Source: Ampullaceana balthica (lineage: Eukaryota > Mollusca > Gastropoda > Lymnaeidae). From it: 64,000 nucleotides of DNA. The first letter of the stretch is position 1; every line of letters begins with the position of its first letter. A model generated the notes under the pieces. It saw only the letters and a program-made list of their open reading frames with translations, did no database searches and was not told the origin of the DNA. This document shows positions 47,197 to 59,191 of this stretch, in pieces. Made by a program: the position numbers and the translations under genes. The stretch lies in contig CALYLW010000168.1 of the NCBI GenBank assembly GCA_944989445.1, positions 186,001 through 250,000 on the forward strand, read 5' to 3'.

Positions 47197-47423
47197 TCTC
47201 AATATTTCATCTCCGTTCTTCAAGTTAAAGACTTTGTTAATAAGCTCAAGTTCAAACTAATTTCACTGACTGAAAGAAAGGTCGTTCTTTTGCTTTAATT
47301 TAACTTGCCAGAGCCACTTGGTCAACATGACTTCTTCCGATTCTGGTTATCTTTGTTTTATTGTGACTCGTTCCACCTTTTTTTTTCATTTTAATGTAAA
47401 TTTCGGATAAATGGGTACAGTAA

Positions 47424-48815
47424 TTAGGGGTCTGGCCGATATATCGACACCGATATCTGGATATCGGTAGCATGTAACGGTCCCGTATTGACGTCACCGA
47501 TATTATCTTATCAATACAGACGCTCCCATGCAGAAGATTATTGCGTCCACGGACCATGACAGATGATCTGTTGGCAAGTGATGCAGCGTTCACAGGCCAC
47601 GGCTTTGTGGGTTCCACGCATTACCCAGCCGCCTAACTAGTGTTAGGTACCCATTCGGAGCTGGGTGACTCAGGGACGCCCTAGGCCCCGGGAACAAATC
47701 CTTGCCTTGACATGGATTCGAACCCGTGACCATCGGTACGCCAGCCGAGCGCGCTGCCACTCGACCATTTCATATTAAGTGACATGTTGACCCTAAAAAA
47801 AATATTTTTTTAAAATAAAATATAAAAAAACTATCATTTAGATTTACAATATCACGATAAATTAATATATCGACCCCGATAACGGTATTGAAATAGTCAA
47901 AAGAGTCCTAGTAATATACATGTAGTATTAATATGCACAGCCACGATACTGTGTGCCATGTGCTATGATATTGTTTAGGTATCGGCCGATTTTCATATAC
48001 TCAGAAATACTGTGTAAATAGTGCCGATGCCAAGTATACCGCAATTGCTTTAATAAATGGAAAACATGTAAACATTATGTTCACGTAATTGCTCTAATAG
48101 CACTGCAGCAAAGATGCACGCAGAATCGCAGATGTCTAAAGCATTTCGTTTCGTATGGATTAACAAAATGTACCGTTTGCAGACTTGTTGTCATTGGCAA
48201 TCATTCATCCTTCAACCTCATTTTCACTCTATTACTATTACTTTGTTCTCATTGTTTCATTCATAAAAGGTGGCCGTGTGCAAACGCCATTAAACTATTG
48301 GTAGGAATTAATAATTATGAGTCAAAGTTGAAGTTGTCAAAAGCAGTTCCTAATTTTGCTTGTACATATATTTTTATAAACGACGGTTCATTTTGTCATG
48401 AGTCCTATGTAGGTCATGATCTGGAACTTGTAAACACATCAGAAACTTTGTTTCGGCAACAACAAAAAATCGTTAATATCGGCAAAACTGCATATCGGTA
48501 GACCCCTAAATTATAAAAAATTACGAGTGATAAATGTAAGAATGACGTCATTAAATATGACCGCCATTATTTGTGTCTTTTGTCCTAACAAATACTCATA
48601 TCGGCACTCATATCGGAAAAAAATATCGGTAATATCGGCAAAAATGCATATCGGTAGACCCCTATTATAAAAGATTAAATAATTACGAGTGATAAATTTA
48701 AGAATGACGTCATCAAATAAGACCGCTGGTTTTTGTCCTAACAAATACTCATATCGGCAAAAAAAATATCGGTAATATCGGTATCGGCAAAATTACTTAT
48801 CGGTAGACCCCCTAA
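47424..48815. mobile_element. TIR element with ATATCGG subrepeats, copy 1
   Basis: Starts TTAGGGGTCTGGCCGATAT and has three successive right ends CATATCGGTAGACCCCTA, at 48509, about 48664 and 48815. The last ~150 bp are therefore triplicated with their ATATCGG iterations. A second copy at 61854 aligns along its length. A SINE at 47503-47768 interrupts it. No transposase frame; superfamily unknown. Confidence 0.82.
47503..47768 (-). mobile_element. tRNA-derived SINE, antisense
   Basis: On the - strand: B box GGGTTCGAATCC (+ coordinates 47714-47725), a body matching the SINE at 27171, and the LINE-like tail with GGAGCGTCTGTATTGATAAG. Copy 2 of the host element (61920-61960) shows the uninterrupted site. 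Confidence 0.9.
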
Positions 48816-48954
48816 CAGTAACTCAAAGATTCTATTTCATTCAAATTTAACGTCTATGCTGGTTCAATATGTACCTTATGAACTTTGTCAATATTGTAGA
48901 TACTCAACATCTGTCAAAAGTTAAACTGTCTCATACTCAAAGGTCATCTCAGCC

Positions 48955-50340
48955 AACACTGTGTCTAACACTAACACCACCACATCTCAGCCAACACTGT
49001 GTCTAACACTAACACCACCACACCTCAGTCAACACTAACACCAGCACACCCCAGTCAACACTGTGTCTAACACTAACACCAGCACACCCCAGTCAACACT
49101 GTGTCTAACACTAACACCACCACACCCCAGTCAACACTGTGTCTAACACTAACACCACAGCCAACATTGTGTCTAACACTAACACCAGCACACCCCAGTC
49201 AACACTGTGTCTAACACTAACACCACCACACCCCAGTCAACACTGTGCCTAACACTAACACCACCACACCACAGCCAACACTGTGTCTAACACTAACACC
49301 ACCACACCCCAGCCAACACTGTGTCTAACACTAACACCACCATACCCCAGCCAACACTGTATCTAACACTAACACCACCACACCCCAGCCAACACTGTGT
49401 CTAACACTAACACCCCCACACCCCAGTCAACACTGTGTCTAACACTAACACCACCACACCTCAGTCAACACTCTGTCTAACACTAACACCACCACACCCC
49501 AGCCAACACTGTGTCTAACACCACCACACAACAACACCTCAGCCAACACTGTGTCTAACACTAACACCACCACACCCCAGCCAACACTGTGTCTAACACT
49601 AACACCACCACACCCCAGCCAACACTGTGTCTAACACTAACACCACCACACCCCAGCCAACACTGTGTCTAACACTAACACCACCACACCCCAGCCAACA
49701 CTGTGTCTAACACTAACACCACCACACCCCAGCCAACACTGTGTCTAACACCACCACAAAACAACACCTCAGCCAACACTGTGTCTAACACTAACACCAC
49801 CACACCCCAGCCAACACTGTGTCTAACACTAACACCACCACACCCCATCCAACACTGTGTCTAACACTAACACCACCACACCCCAGCCAACACTGTTTCT
49901 AACACTAACACCACCACATCCCAGCCAACACTGTATCTAACACTAACACCACCACACCCCAGCCAACACTGTGTCTAACACTAACACCCCAGTCAACACT
50001 GTGTCTAACACTAACACCACCACACCTCAGTCAACACTGTGTCTAACACTAACACCACCACACCCCAGCCAACACTGTGTCTAGCACCACCACACAACAA
50101 CACCTCAGCCAACACTGTGTCTAACACTTACACCACCACACCCCAGCCAACACTGTCTAACACCACCACCTCAGCCAACACTGTGTCTAACATTAACACC
50201 TCCACACCCCAGCCAACACTGTGTCTAACACTAACACCACCACACCCCAGCCAACACTGTGTCTAACACTAACACCACCACACCCCAGCCAACACTGTGT
50301 CTAACACCACCACACAACATCACCTGAGTCAAGAGTGTCT
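48955..50340. repeat. Minisatellite, 38 bp unit, about 36 copies
   Basis: CCAGCCAACACTGTGTCTAA plus CACTAACACCACCACACC. Shortened units (CACCACCACACAACAACACC) recur at about 49519, 49750, 50080 and 50305, so a longer block was probably duplicated. One strand is almost free of G outside GTGTC. Confidence 0.97.
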
Positions 50341-51174
50341 AACACTACCACAAAATATCACTTCGGCCAACAGTGTGTTTGACACATCATCACCTCAACC
50401 AACAGTGTGTTTAACACTACCACACATTACCTCATCTTTTCCTTGTCTGGAAAGTTTATGACAAAATCTTTGTACATTACTGCAATACATATTTGAATAA
50501 TTTATAATTACATTGTTTGTTACAATTTTTTAATTTTTTTTTACAAACTAGAAATATGTAATGGACTCCTTAAAAAGATTTGCAATTTTGCCAAAGATTA
50601 TTTACAAACCATTCATTATACAGACTTTATTTAAAGTGTTATTTGTACAGATTTGTTTTTCTCATTTCATTTCTTCATGATGTGAAGATTGACCTCTTCA
50701 TTTATCAACAATTTAAGTCAATATTACCTACAATTTCAATTACAATTTACTTTCAGTTTTGACCACTTTTAAAGTGGAATAAATTTTGGTCCCTTTTTCA
50801 TAAGTCATTTATTGTTGATCTTAGAGGTTGTTTTCTTATGTGCATACATGATATAATAGAAGTGTTTTCTGATTTTTTAAATTGAAATACCTTTTTAAAT
50901 TTTAATGTTATTTAGAATCATTTGGAATTTGTACTTTGATCCTGGTGCCTTTGCTTACAGTTTGATTTAATTCACTTTCAAAGCTGTAATGTGATTTTTG
51001 AGGGTTGTACAATTCTTCATTAATTGAATGTGCTTACAATGTAATATTAAAATTGATTTCTATTCATCAATACAACTTCTACATTTAAAAAAAAATTTTT
51101 TATTTAATTATTAACCAAACTGTTGAAGACAATATTCATATGTACACTAACTAGTTGCATTCCTGACTCTGACA
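50341..51174. other. AT-rich intergenic DNA, nothing recognised
   Basis: No gene or repeat found. Confidence 0.45.
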
Positions 51175-51625
51175 CAGATGTACATTAACTAGTTATAGAC
51201 CAGGTGTAGATGTACATTAACTAGTTATAGACCAGGTGTAGATGTACATTAACTAGTCATAGACCAGGTGTAGATGTACATTAACTAGTTATAGACCAGG
51301 TGTAGATGTACATTAACTAGTCATAGACCAGGTGTAGATGAGCATTAACTAGTCATAGACCAGGTGTAGATGTACATTAACTAGTCATAGACCAGGTGTA
51401 GATGAGCATTAACTAGTCATAGACCAGGTGTAGATGTACATTAACTAGTCATAGACCAGGTGTAGATGAGCATTAACTAGTCATAGACCAGGTGTAGATG
51501 TACATTAACTAGTCATAGACCAGGTGTAGATGTACATTAACTAGTCATAGACCAGGTGTAGATGTACATTAACTAGTCATAGACCAGGTGTAGATGTACA
51601 TTAACTAGTCATAGACCAGGCGTAG
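51175..51625. repeat. Minisatellite, 32 bp unit, about 14 copies
   Basis: GATGTACATTAACTAGTCAT plus AGACCAGGTGTA. GATGTACATT and GATGAGCATT units alternate between 51330 and 51500, giving a local 64 bp period. Confidence 0.96.
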
Positions 51626-52227
51626 AAGAACCCTTACTACACTAAAGAAACCCTTTTAATAATGATGAAAATTAATTTACTAACAGTTACACATGCAACA
51701 CTTCAATTTTTAATGTTTCCGCATTTAGTCCACCCCCTATCAAATCAGTATCTTGAAATCTTTTCATACTCTTTTTTGAACAACAATGTTTGTTATGCTT
51801 TAAAAACATAAAAGTTAAAGCAATTTTTTCTTCTTCTTTTATCACTTTTTTCTCATAACCTTGTCTACTAAAGATTTGTTCAATATGGCTTAATTTTAAT
51901 ACAGAGTTTTCATTATACCTTAGCATTAGAATGAAAATGTATAAATCTTTACCTTAGTTTTCATCATTATCAAACGGATTTGGAATTTTTTAGAGTTGTA
52001 GACTGGCATAGATGTACCCTAACTATTTGCAGAACTGATGTGGGTCCATAAACTAGTTGCACACTTATAAAACATAGGGGAGGGATTTGTAGAACAAAAT
52101 AGCTTTAACCAAACCTCATAAACACTTTAGTTTACTGACACATCAACTATGTCAAAATACACAGCACAGCATATGTCAACACATAGAATTAAAAGAGAAG
52201 ACTCAAGCTTTAGAGTTAATATTAAGT
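51626..52227. other. Intergenic DNA downstream of NDUFB4
   Basis: AT-rich. The - frame at 51687-51926 has no recognisable domain. Confidence 0.4.
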
Positions 52228-52233
52228 TTTATT
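52228..52233 (-). promoter_or_regulatory. Candidate poly(A) signal of NDUFB4
   Basis: AATAAA on the - strand about 280 bases after the NDUFB4 stop codon. Confidence 0.5.
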
Positions 52234-52510
52234 CAATTTACATTGATTCTCCAACAAGATATGATTCCAATCTTCCAAGTGTATCTTTGATTTCAAAGTG
52301 CATTTTTTAAAGAAACTAATTTGATTTAATTTGAAATATTTAAAGTGGAGAAACTTTTTTTTAAAGGCTAATAACAACTAAACAAAAAGCTGACAGTAGC
52401 CAGAAGAAACAGGTTTTTGTTTTTACAAACCAATCATTCATCTCATCAGCAAAAGTTGTAGGAGAAAATCTCATTCACAACATCTCATCACAACTGATCA
52501 TTCTTATAAA

Positions 52511-52582
52511 CTAATAGAAAAATTTATCTTCTCTATCTTTGTACATCACTTCTCCATTTCTGTAACGTTTTTCATCATAATC
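52511..52582 (-). CDS. NDUFB4: NDUFB4 last exon
   Basis: Acceptor TTTTTCAACAG, 72 bases, stop TAG at 52513-52511. Encodes the charged matrix tail DYDEKRYRNGEVMYKDRE and ends DKFFY. Confidence 0.82.
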   Translation of the reverse strand, partial: DYDEKRYRNGEVMYKDREDKFFY

Positions 52583-55500
52583 CTGTTGAAAAATAAAGCT
52601 ACAATTAATTTTAGAATAATTTTGTTTTTAATATAACACATGCAGGGGCTTAGCAGAGTATCAACTGGTCTTGCCTAAAGATTACTAATATTTTAAAATA
52701 TAATTAAGCTTTTTTTTTAAATAACTTTTTAAAATCATAAATACTCTTTTGTACTTAACACTTTCCCCATATGCTTGACAAACTAATAAAACTAGTTAAA
52801 AGTTTGTAAAATTGATAAACTATATGTAAGTAAACAAATTATATTTGTTGAAAAACACTAAATATATTTAATGTCACATTGTTAAGACCGCTCATATTTG
52901 AGGACCGGTTGACTGTTTTAAAAAACGCTGGTTAACCAGTATTTGTTTCTACTATTAGCATTAGCCAACACACTCGCACACTCCCGCTGCAGGTGGCATA
53001 TCAAAGGTGCTTTGATGTACGCCACACTTGTTAGCTCTTGTACCCAATGGTCAGCAACCAATGTTCCCTCTAATTACTCTAATGGTCAGCAACCAATGTT
53101 CCCTCTAATTACATGAACAATGTTCCCTCTAATTACATGAACAATCTTTGTAGTCAATTAACTTTCATAAAAGAGAATAATAGAAATGCAGTTCTATGGA
53201 TTATGGGGGACTTTAATCTTCCAGATATAAATTGGAAAAATTATACAATTGATAACCATCAAACTAACAAAGAAATTAATGAACACTTCCTAGACACTAT
53301 AAACAACATAAACCTAGAACAGATAGTAAAAAACAGCAACAAGGAAAAATAAAACACTAGATTTATTCCTAACAAATAGACCAGGACTAGTGTTAGACTA
53401 TAAAATAATTCCAGGACTGTCCGACCATGATATTGTTAGGGTCACCAATACAATAAAAACTAAAATTAATAAGGTACCTAGAAGAATAATCTATCTTTGG
53501 AATAAATGTAATTCAATAAAACTACACCAATCAGCGGCTAACTTCCAACAAACTTTCCTAAGTAAATTTAACACAAATAGCCCAGTAGAAGAAATTTGGA
53601 AAGATATAAAAACAAATCTAAAAACTATAATGGATGAGAATGTTCCAACAAAACTAACATCAAATAAAATTAACAAATGCTGGTTCAATTCTAGATTGAA
53701 AAAGCTATGCAAACTAAAAGAGAACTTATTTAAGAAATATAAAGCTACCAATTCATATAGGATACACAAAAAATACTTAAAGATTAAACACTTGACACAA
53801 AAACTTAGTCGGAACCTCCAAAATGAATATATAAACAATGTAATTACCAAAGATAACAATAAAAACTTATGGTCCTTTATCAAATCTAAAAAAATGGAAC
53901 CTTCAGGAATAGCCACACTAAAAGGCTCAAATAATAAAACCTATAATGATAATGAAACTAAAGCTAATATCCTTAACACATATTTTGCATCATCTTTTTC
54001 TGCCTCAGGCGACAAGGAAGTTTTAATAAATTTAAATAAAATGGAGGAAATAGGTAACATAACTGTAGATGAGATAGGTATACATTCACTCCTAAAAAAC
54101 TTAAAAATAAACAAAGCTACTGGCCCAGATGATTTGCCTGCAAGATTATTAAAAGAACTAAGCAATGAACTGTCCCCAATCCTTGTAGTTCTCTTTCAAG
54201 CCTCTCTAAACCAGGGTAAAGTGCCCCAGGATTGGAAATTAGCTAATGTAAGTCCACTCTTTAAGAAAGGGGATAAATCAGACCCTGGTAATTACAGGCC
54301 TGTATCACTTACTAGTATCACCTGTAAATTACTAGAACACATAATATATAGTAGAATAGTTAATAACCTTGACAAATATAATGCCCTATGCCCACATCAA
54401 CACGGCTTTAGAAAAAACAGATCATGTGAAACACAATTAATAGGTTTAATAGATGAACTATCAAAAGGCTTGGACAAAAATGACCAAATAGATACAATAT
54501 TACTAGACTTCTCAAAAGCATTTGACAAAGTTCACCACCTTAGTTTACTTAAAAAAACTTAACTACTTTGGAATCTCAGGTTCCTTACATCACTGGATCC
54601 AAGACTTCCTTTTGGGCAGGGAGCAAACTGTAATAATTAATGGATCTAAATCTGCACCAATAAAGGTTAACTCAGGAGTTCCACAAGGAACTGTGCTAGG
54701 TCCCTTACTCTTTTTAATTTATATAAATGATTTACCCAACAACATCTCAACAGGTACAAAAGTTAGGCTATTTGCTGATGATTGTATAATCTATAGAACA
54801 ATTAAATCAGAACAAGATAGCAAAATTTTACAAAAAGACTTAGATGAATTGATAAAATGGGAAACTAACTGGAGTATGTCTTTCCATCCAGAAAAGTGTC
54901 AACTGTTAAGAGTAACAAAGAAAAAGAAACAAATAAATTCAAAATATTACATTCATGGAAAAGAACTGACCCAAACTAAAGATGCAAAATACTTAGGAGT
55001 CTTAATAAATGAGAAACTATCATGGAATCCCCATGTCAATGAAGTTATTAAAAAATCAAACAAAACCTTAGGCTTTATAAAAAGGAACTTTAACAAATGT
55101 AATAGAGATATAAAACTAAAATGCTACCTCACTTTGGTGAGACCTGCACTAGAATATGCATCTTCTGTATGGGACCCATCCACCAAAGAAAACATTGATA
55201 AACTAGAACAAATTCAAAAAAGAGCTGCCAGATTCATTACTGGAGAATATTCGAAACTGACAAGAGTAACACCATTAGTTAAATCATTAAACCTTGAAAC
55301 ACTAGAGGATAGAAGAACCAAGAGCAAAGTAGTAATCATACATAAAGCAATTAATTCTAATTTAGAAATACAACACAAAGATAACTTAATACAACCCTCA
55401 GATAGACATAAGGATAAAAACACCTTTCTTATTCCGTATGCAAGAACAAACACATACAAGTTTTCCTTCTTCCCGTCCGGAATTCGGGCGTGGAATGGGT

Positions 55501-56950
55501 TGCCTGAAGAATCCAGGAAAACCAACACTTTATCAACATTTAAATCTCTGATAAAAATGCAGGACTAAACACAAACCATAGATAAGCGTAGGACGCAATA
55601 ATCTTCTGTATAGAAGGAGCGTCTGTAAACAGATAAGATAAGATAATTACTCTAATGGTCAGCAACCAATGTTCCCTCTAATTACTCTAATGGTCAGCAA
55701 CCAATGTTCCCTCTAGTTACTCTAATGGTCAGCAACCAATGTTCCCTCTAATTACTCTAATGGTCAGCAACCAATGTTCCCTCTAATTACTCTAATGGTC
55801 AGCAACCAATGTTCCCTCTAATTATTCTAATGGTCAGCAACCAATGTTCCCTCTAATTACTCTACTTTAAAAAATTTGAACGTTTAAATTATTTTTTAAC
55901 GATTAATCGACCCATCACTTACAAATTATTGGAAGTCAAAAAGTAAAAAAATAATAAAAAATAGCGGCCGATAAATAATAAATTTCCTGACAATTACACG
56001 AACATTTTGGTTTTTAAACTATTGACTGATGGGAATGTTCAAAATGTTGATAAAGTTTGCCTACCATGGTTCGTCTACTTATCAAACCAAATGAAAAGCG
56101 CATTAAGCTAATGAACTAATGGCAGTTATGGAGTCAGATTCAGAGACAGAAAATGACGACAGCTCTTCTGATGAATTACTGCGTTACAAAATGGAGATGA
56201 AAGTTCCTGAATCCATTATCATTAACTCTGTACAATGGTGGAAACTTAATGAACACCAATATCCGATAATGCCATTCCTTGTCAAGACCGTATTGTGCAT
56301 ACCAGTTACCTCAGTTCCATGTGAATGATTGTTCAGCTGGCTGGTTATATTGTCAATTTGACCCAGTCATCACTTGAACCAAATAAAGTTAACACACTTG
56401 TCTTTTTGCGTAGTTGGTTAAAAGATGACATATAAAGGAGACATTCCAGTGTTATTTATATTTCAACAAGAACGTTTAATCAGTGTTACTTATGACATCA
56501 TAAATTTTAATCTTTGGCTTTAATCGAAAATAAACTATTAATTGTTAATTTTTCAAAAGTTAACTATTAAATTTAAATTAACTGTTAACAGCCCTAATTT
56601 ATGAACATTACTTTATTTTGTATATAGATGGGGATATCAACAGTAGAGCAGAACAAGTTTTGACTTTGAAACTTACAGTGAAAACAAAAACAAACTTAAA
56701 CTTGGCACTTTTTAAATGTCAATTATTTTTTACTATGATTTTTTAAAAATTTATTATAATTTAAAATATAGTTATTTTTTTAAAATTTTAATATTATAAG
56801 ACTCACCCTTTTTTTGATAGACACATATGTAAGAAAAGAAACTGGCAAGACCAACAAAGAAAATGCAATTGCTGCAGATTTAAATGTTCCTTTGAATCGT
56901 TCAGCTTGGGTAGCTTTTAATGCAATAAACCTTTGTACAGCTGGATCAAA
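52511..56950 (-). CDS. NDUFB4: NDUFB4 (complex I B15 subunit), last two exons, partial
   Basis: Exons 56950-56807 (48 codons) and 52582-52511 (23 codons plus stop) join in phase 0 to the last 71 residues. The order FDPAVQRF, a region with FKGTFKSA, a hydrophobic membrane segment (FSLLVLPVSFLTYVSI), then KKRDYDEKRYRNGEVMYKDR follows NDUFB4 of animals (a VFD-x3-QRF start, one membrane helix, then a charged K-R-E-rich C-terminus). NDUFB4 is an accessory subunit of the proton-pumping arm of mitochondrial complex I. Splice sites are TTTTTTCAG / GTGAGT and TTTTTCAACAG. The N-terminal exon(s) should lie at higher coordinates; I could not find them. The intron has taken in a LINE, a minisatellite and a dead hAT gene. 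Confidence 0.82.
52600..53039. other. NDUFB4 intron, left part
   Basis: AT-rich intronic sequence with no further feature recognised. Confidence 0.45.
53040..53136. repeat. 35 bp minisatellite, part left of the LINE
   Basis: Units of ATGGTCAGCAACCAATGTTC plus CCTCTAATTACTCTA. The last two units before the LINE are shortened to CATGAACAATGTTCCCTCTA plus ATTA. The array continues at 55644 after the LINE. Confidence 0.9.
53137..55568 (+). pseudogene. LINE ORF2-type protein: endonuclease end and reverse transcriptase
   Basis: Read in three consecutive frames. Frame 1 (to 53351) has the end of an APE-type endonuclease, GDFNLPDINW. Frame 2 (to 54562) has SDHD from the endonuclease end, then RT motifs ATGPDDLPARLL, NYRPVSLTS, QHGFRKNRS and LLDFSKAFDKV. 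Frame 3 (from 54545) has GVPQGTVLGPLLF, the catalytic FADD (from 54771), a C-terminal LVRPALEYASSVWDP segment and GLPEESR. Each frame change is explained by one extra A in a run (A5 near 53345, A7 at 54549-54555). The 5' part, ORF1 and most of the endonuclease are missing. Confidence 0.93.
53137..55643 (+). mobile_element. 5'-truncated LINE (CR1/Jockey-like) in a minisatellite
   Basis: 2.5 kb, beginning inside the endonuclease domain and ending in a short AGATAA tail. TAATTAC lies on both sides (53130-53136 and 55644-55650), a 7 bp duplication, although the array itself contains this word. The 3' untranslated part is about 75 bp. Fragments of the same family are at 5670, 26775 and 44388 in this window. 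Confidence 0.92.
55644..55862. repeat. 35 bp minisatellite, part right of the LINE
   Basis: About six further units, nearly identical, each containing CAATGTTCCCTCTAATTA, which resembles the terminus of the hAT family at 25473-39887. Confidence 0.93.
56119..56435 (+). pseudogene. Decayed hAT transposase, C-terminal dimerisation region
   Basis: The frame from 56119 reads through an acidic stretch into WWKLNEHQYPIMPFLVKTVL and TSVPCE, matching the hAT dimerisation motif (WW-x-yP-x-la, then TSvp-ER-FS). The expected arginine codon is TGA here (56326-56328), then LFSW follows, and after a frame change NLTQSSLEPNKVNTLVFL completes the domain up to TAA at 56435. The catalytic part is absent. A possible right terminus (TTAACAGCCCTAA) lies near 56588-56600. 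Confidence 0.83.
56807..56950 (-). CDS. NDUFB4: NDUFB4 penultimate exon
   Basis: Acceptor CATTTTTTCAG, donor AGG|GTGAGT, 144 bases, phase 0 at both ends. Encodes FDPAVQRFIALKATQAERF and the membrane segment. Confidence 0.84.
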
Positions 56951-56999
56951 CTGAAAAAATGAAACAAATGAACTGTTTAGATTCCTAACAATAAAAAAA

Positions 57000-58479
57000 G
57001 TACATGATTATCTTACCTAATGCAACATGTAAACTGAGCTTACAAGAACATATCCTTGAGCACCAGTAGAGCACCTCCTGGCTTAAGAGCATTTAAACTA
57101 AAATACAATTATTTTTTTTTGGTATTTGAAATTAGTATGGAGTCAAGCCCAAATGTAAAAAAAAATTAATATTTATTTACTCTTTAAGAAATTTTTTAGT
57201 CGTAATCTAAATTTTACACACCAGGATAGTAGAAAAACTTTAATGGATTTAGGCTATTATTGGACTATTAGTCGTTATTCCTAAAACAACAAATCAGTGA
57301 GAAGTGTTACATTACTTTTCCATGTATTATTTTATTCCCCCTGGTAACATCCAATCAAAACTATAATACACTATAATATATCTGCATAGTACACAGACTT
57401 TTTTTTTAAAACAACTTTTATCAGGACATTTGCCATCAGTATGAGGAAAACTGAGGTTGGAAGTGGACATCAACTCCATTAATTTGTTCTATGGCAGACT
57501 TACATAGTTAAATATACTTAAATTTAATTCACATTGAAGACAATTTAACGTAAACTCTAAATTATAATAAAGTACAGAGTGGTGCAGAGAAAGACAAAAA
57601 GCTGAACTATTGGTCAAATAATAAAAGCGTTGAGATTAGCTTCTCTCAATTCCATCTCATCTCCTCTAGGTTGTACTGGCACCTTCCATTGCTTATTTCT
57701 AATGTTATGCTATGTCAAAGAAATGTTATTGTTTTGAAGGTTTTTGTTAAAGGAGTGATTATTCACACAGATGTGGGAATATTGTCTAGCTTTATTCTCA
57801 CAGTGATGCATGCGCATTGGTGTCCATTTAAACACTAAATAGACACAACTTTTTAAAATCACAAGATTTCATGAGCATTTCTAGACGAGTGTTTAGGCGG
57901 AAGATATCTGTATTAGTTTTTATTGGCGGATCGAATCCCATTGCTGTCGCTTATTTTAAAAAAAATTTTATTTATTTTATTTTTATTTATTTATAATTAT
58001 TATTTTTTTTAAACCACAATGAGGGTGCTGGCGGTTTGTATTACATATTCTATGAGCATTCAAGCAGGCTCAAAGTTCCATGAAACTTTTTATTATTTTT
58101 CCCCATGTCTGCGTAATGACTAATGTTATCTGTTCTGTTACAGACTCTCCCTCTTTTTCTATACAGAGTAGTCTTACGCTTTTGCATGCTTTAATTAACT
58201 GAAATTGCTATTGGGAAGAAAAATAATTAGCCTATTATGAATTAGTACAGAGTTTGGACCATCTATAGTCTATAGTAAAATTCTGGTATGCAGGTCCGCT
58301 CATGTTCTTGTTAAAATTGATAAAAACATTACATTCCAGTCACTTGAAAGACATTTAATACCAATTTGAATTATTTTTATACCCTCCACACCAATAGATG
58401 TCAATAAGCAATGCTATATAAATAATTAGCAGTAATAAGAAATTAGATATTATTAACATACTAGCGTATCAAACGTCAA
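57000..58479. other. AT-rich DNA upstream of the NDUFB4 exon, no exon confirmed
   Basis: The NDUFB4 N-terminal exon was looked for here on the - strand but none fits in frame before the exon at 56950. A short - strand open stretch at 57055-57105 was considered and rejected. Confidence 0.4.
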
Positions 58480-58830
58480 AAATGACAGAAGTTTTCAGCT
58501 GAAATCTATTTATTTTATAAAAAATGCACTTTTTTTAAGGGCGCCTACGGCGCCGACCTTTTCAAAAGCCCAACTAACTTGTCCTTGTTTGATAAATATG
58601 AAATATTAAACTTTCTGAAATGTACACAAAGTATTTTATAATAGGGGTTGTAGGGCGCCTACGGCGCCCCCTTTGTTTTTTATTTTATAAGTAACCATCA
58701 TCAAATCCTCTTTTTACATTGATCCCTTTTCCAAAATTAAAATATATGTATGAGCAAAAACAATGACGTCACATAATATTTTTTTAAAGCGCATCTTTAA
58801 TTTGCACACCTTTTGATGCATTGGTGCAGT
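58480..58830. repeat. Dispersed repeat, copy related to 5150-5500
   Basis: Shares TTTGATAAATATGAAATATT, GAAATGTACACAAAGTATTT and AACAATGACGTCA. Here it also carries two copies of the palindromic word GGGCGCCTACGGCGCC (near 58541 and 58657), absent at 5150. Confidence 0.65.
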
Positions 58831-59191
58831 AATTTGGTTTTCCCTGCTTTCTAAAATTAATAGCGTCACGGACAGGCATTGCAAATTATATTGTTTAATA
58901 AATATATTTCATTACCATTATCAAACGGGGAGGAGGGGATGGCTAGAAAATGTCAAGTCATTTTATGACTGACTTCAACAGATAGGAAAATGACAGGTAC
59001 TAAGATTGGACATAATAACTACATACCACTTCAGTAATGGAATATTTTATCTCAAAAGGTTAACACTAAGAGAGGTTAAAAACAATCTATTATTAAAACT
59101 ACATGTATTAGTAATACTTTAAATGCCCCCATTCTTCTGGGAAATTATTTTGATAATCATAATGAAAATGGTGTTCATGTATAGGCTATAT

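Noticed and set aside
57016..57105. Small - strand exon with an LKPGGALLVLKD reading, like a methyltransferase loop
   Set aside because: It is about 18 codons, has no partner exon in the window, and cannot join in frame to the NDUFB4 exon because the reading ends in a stop codon.
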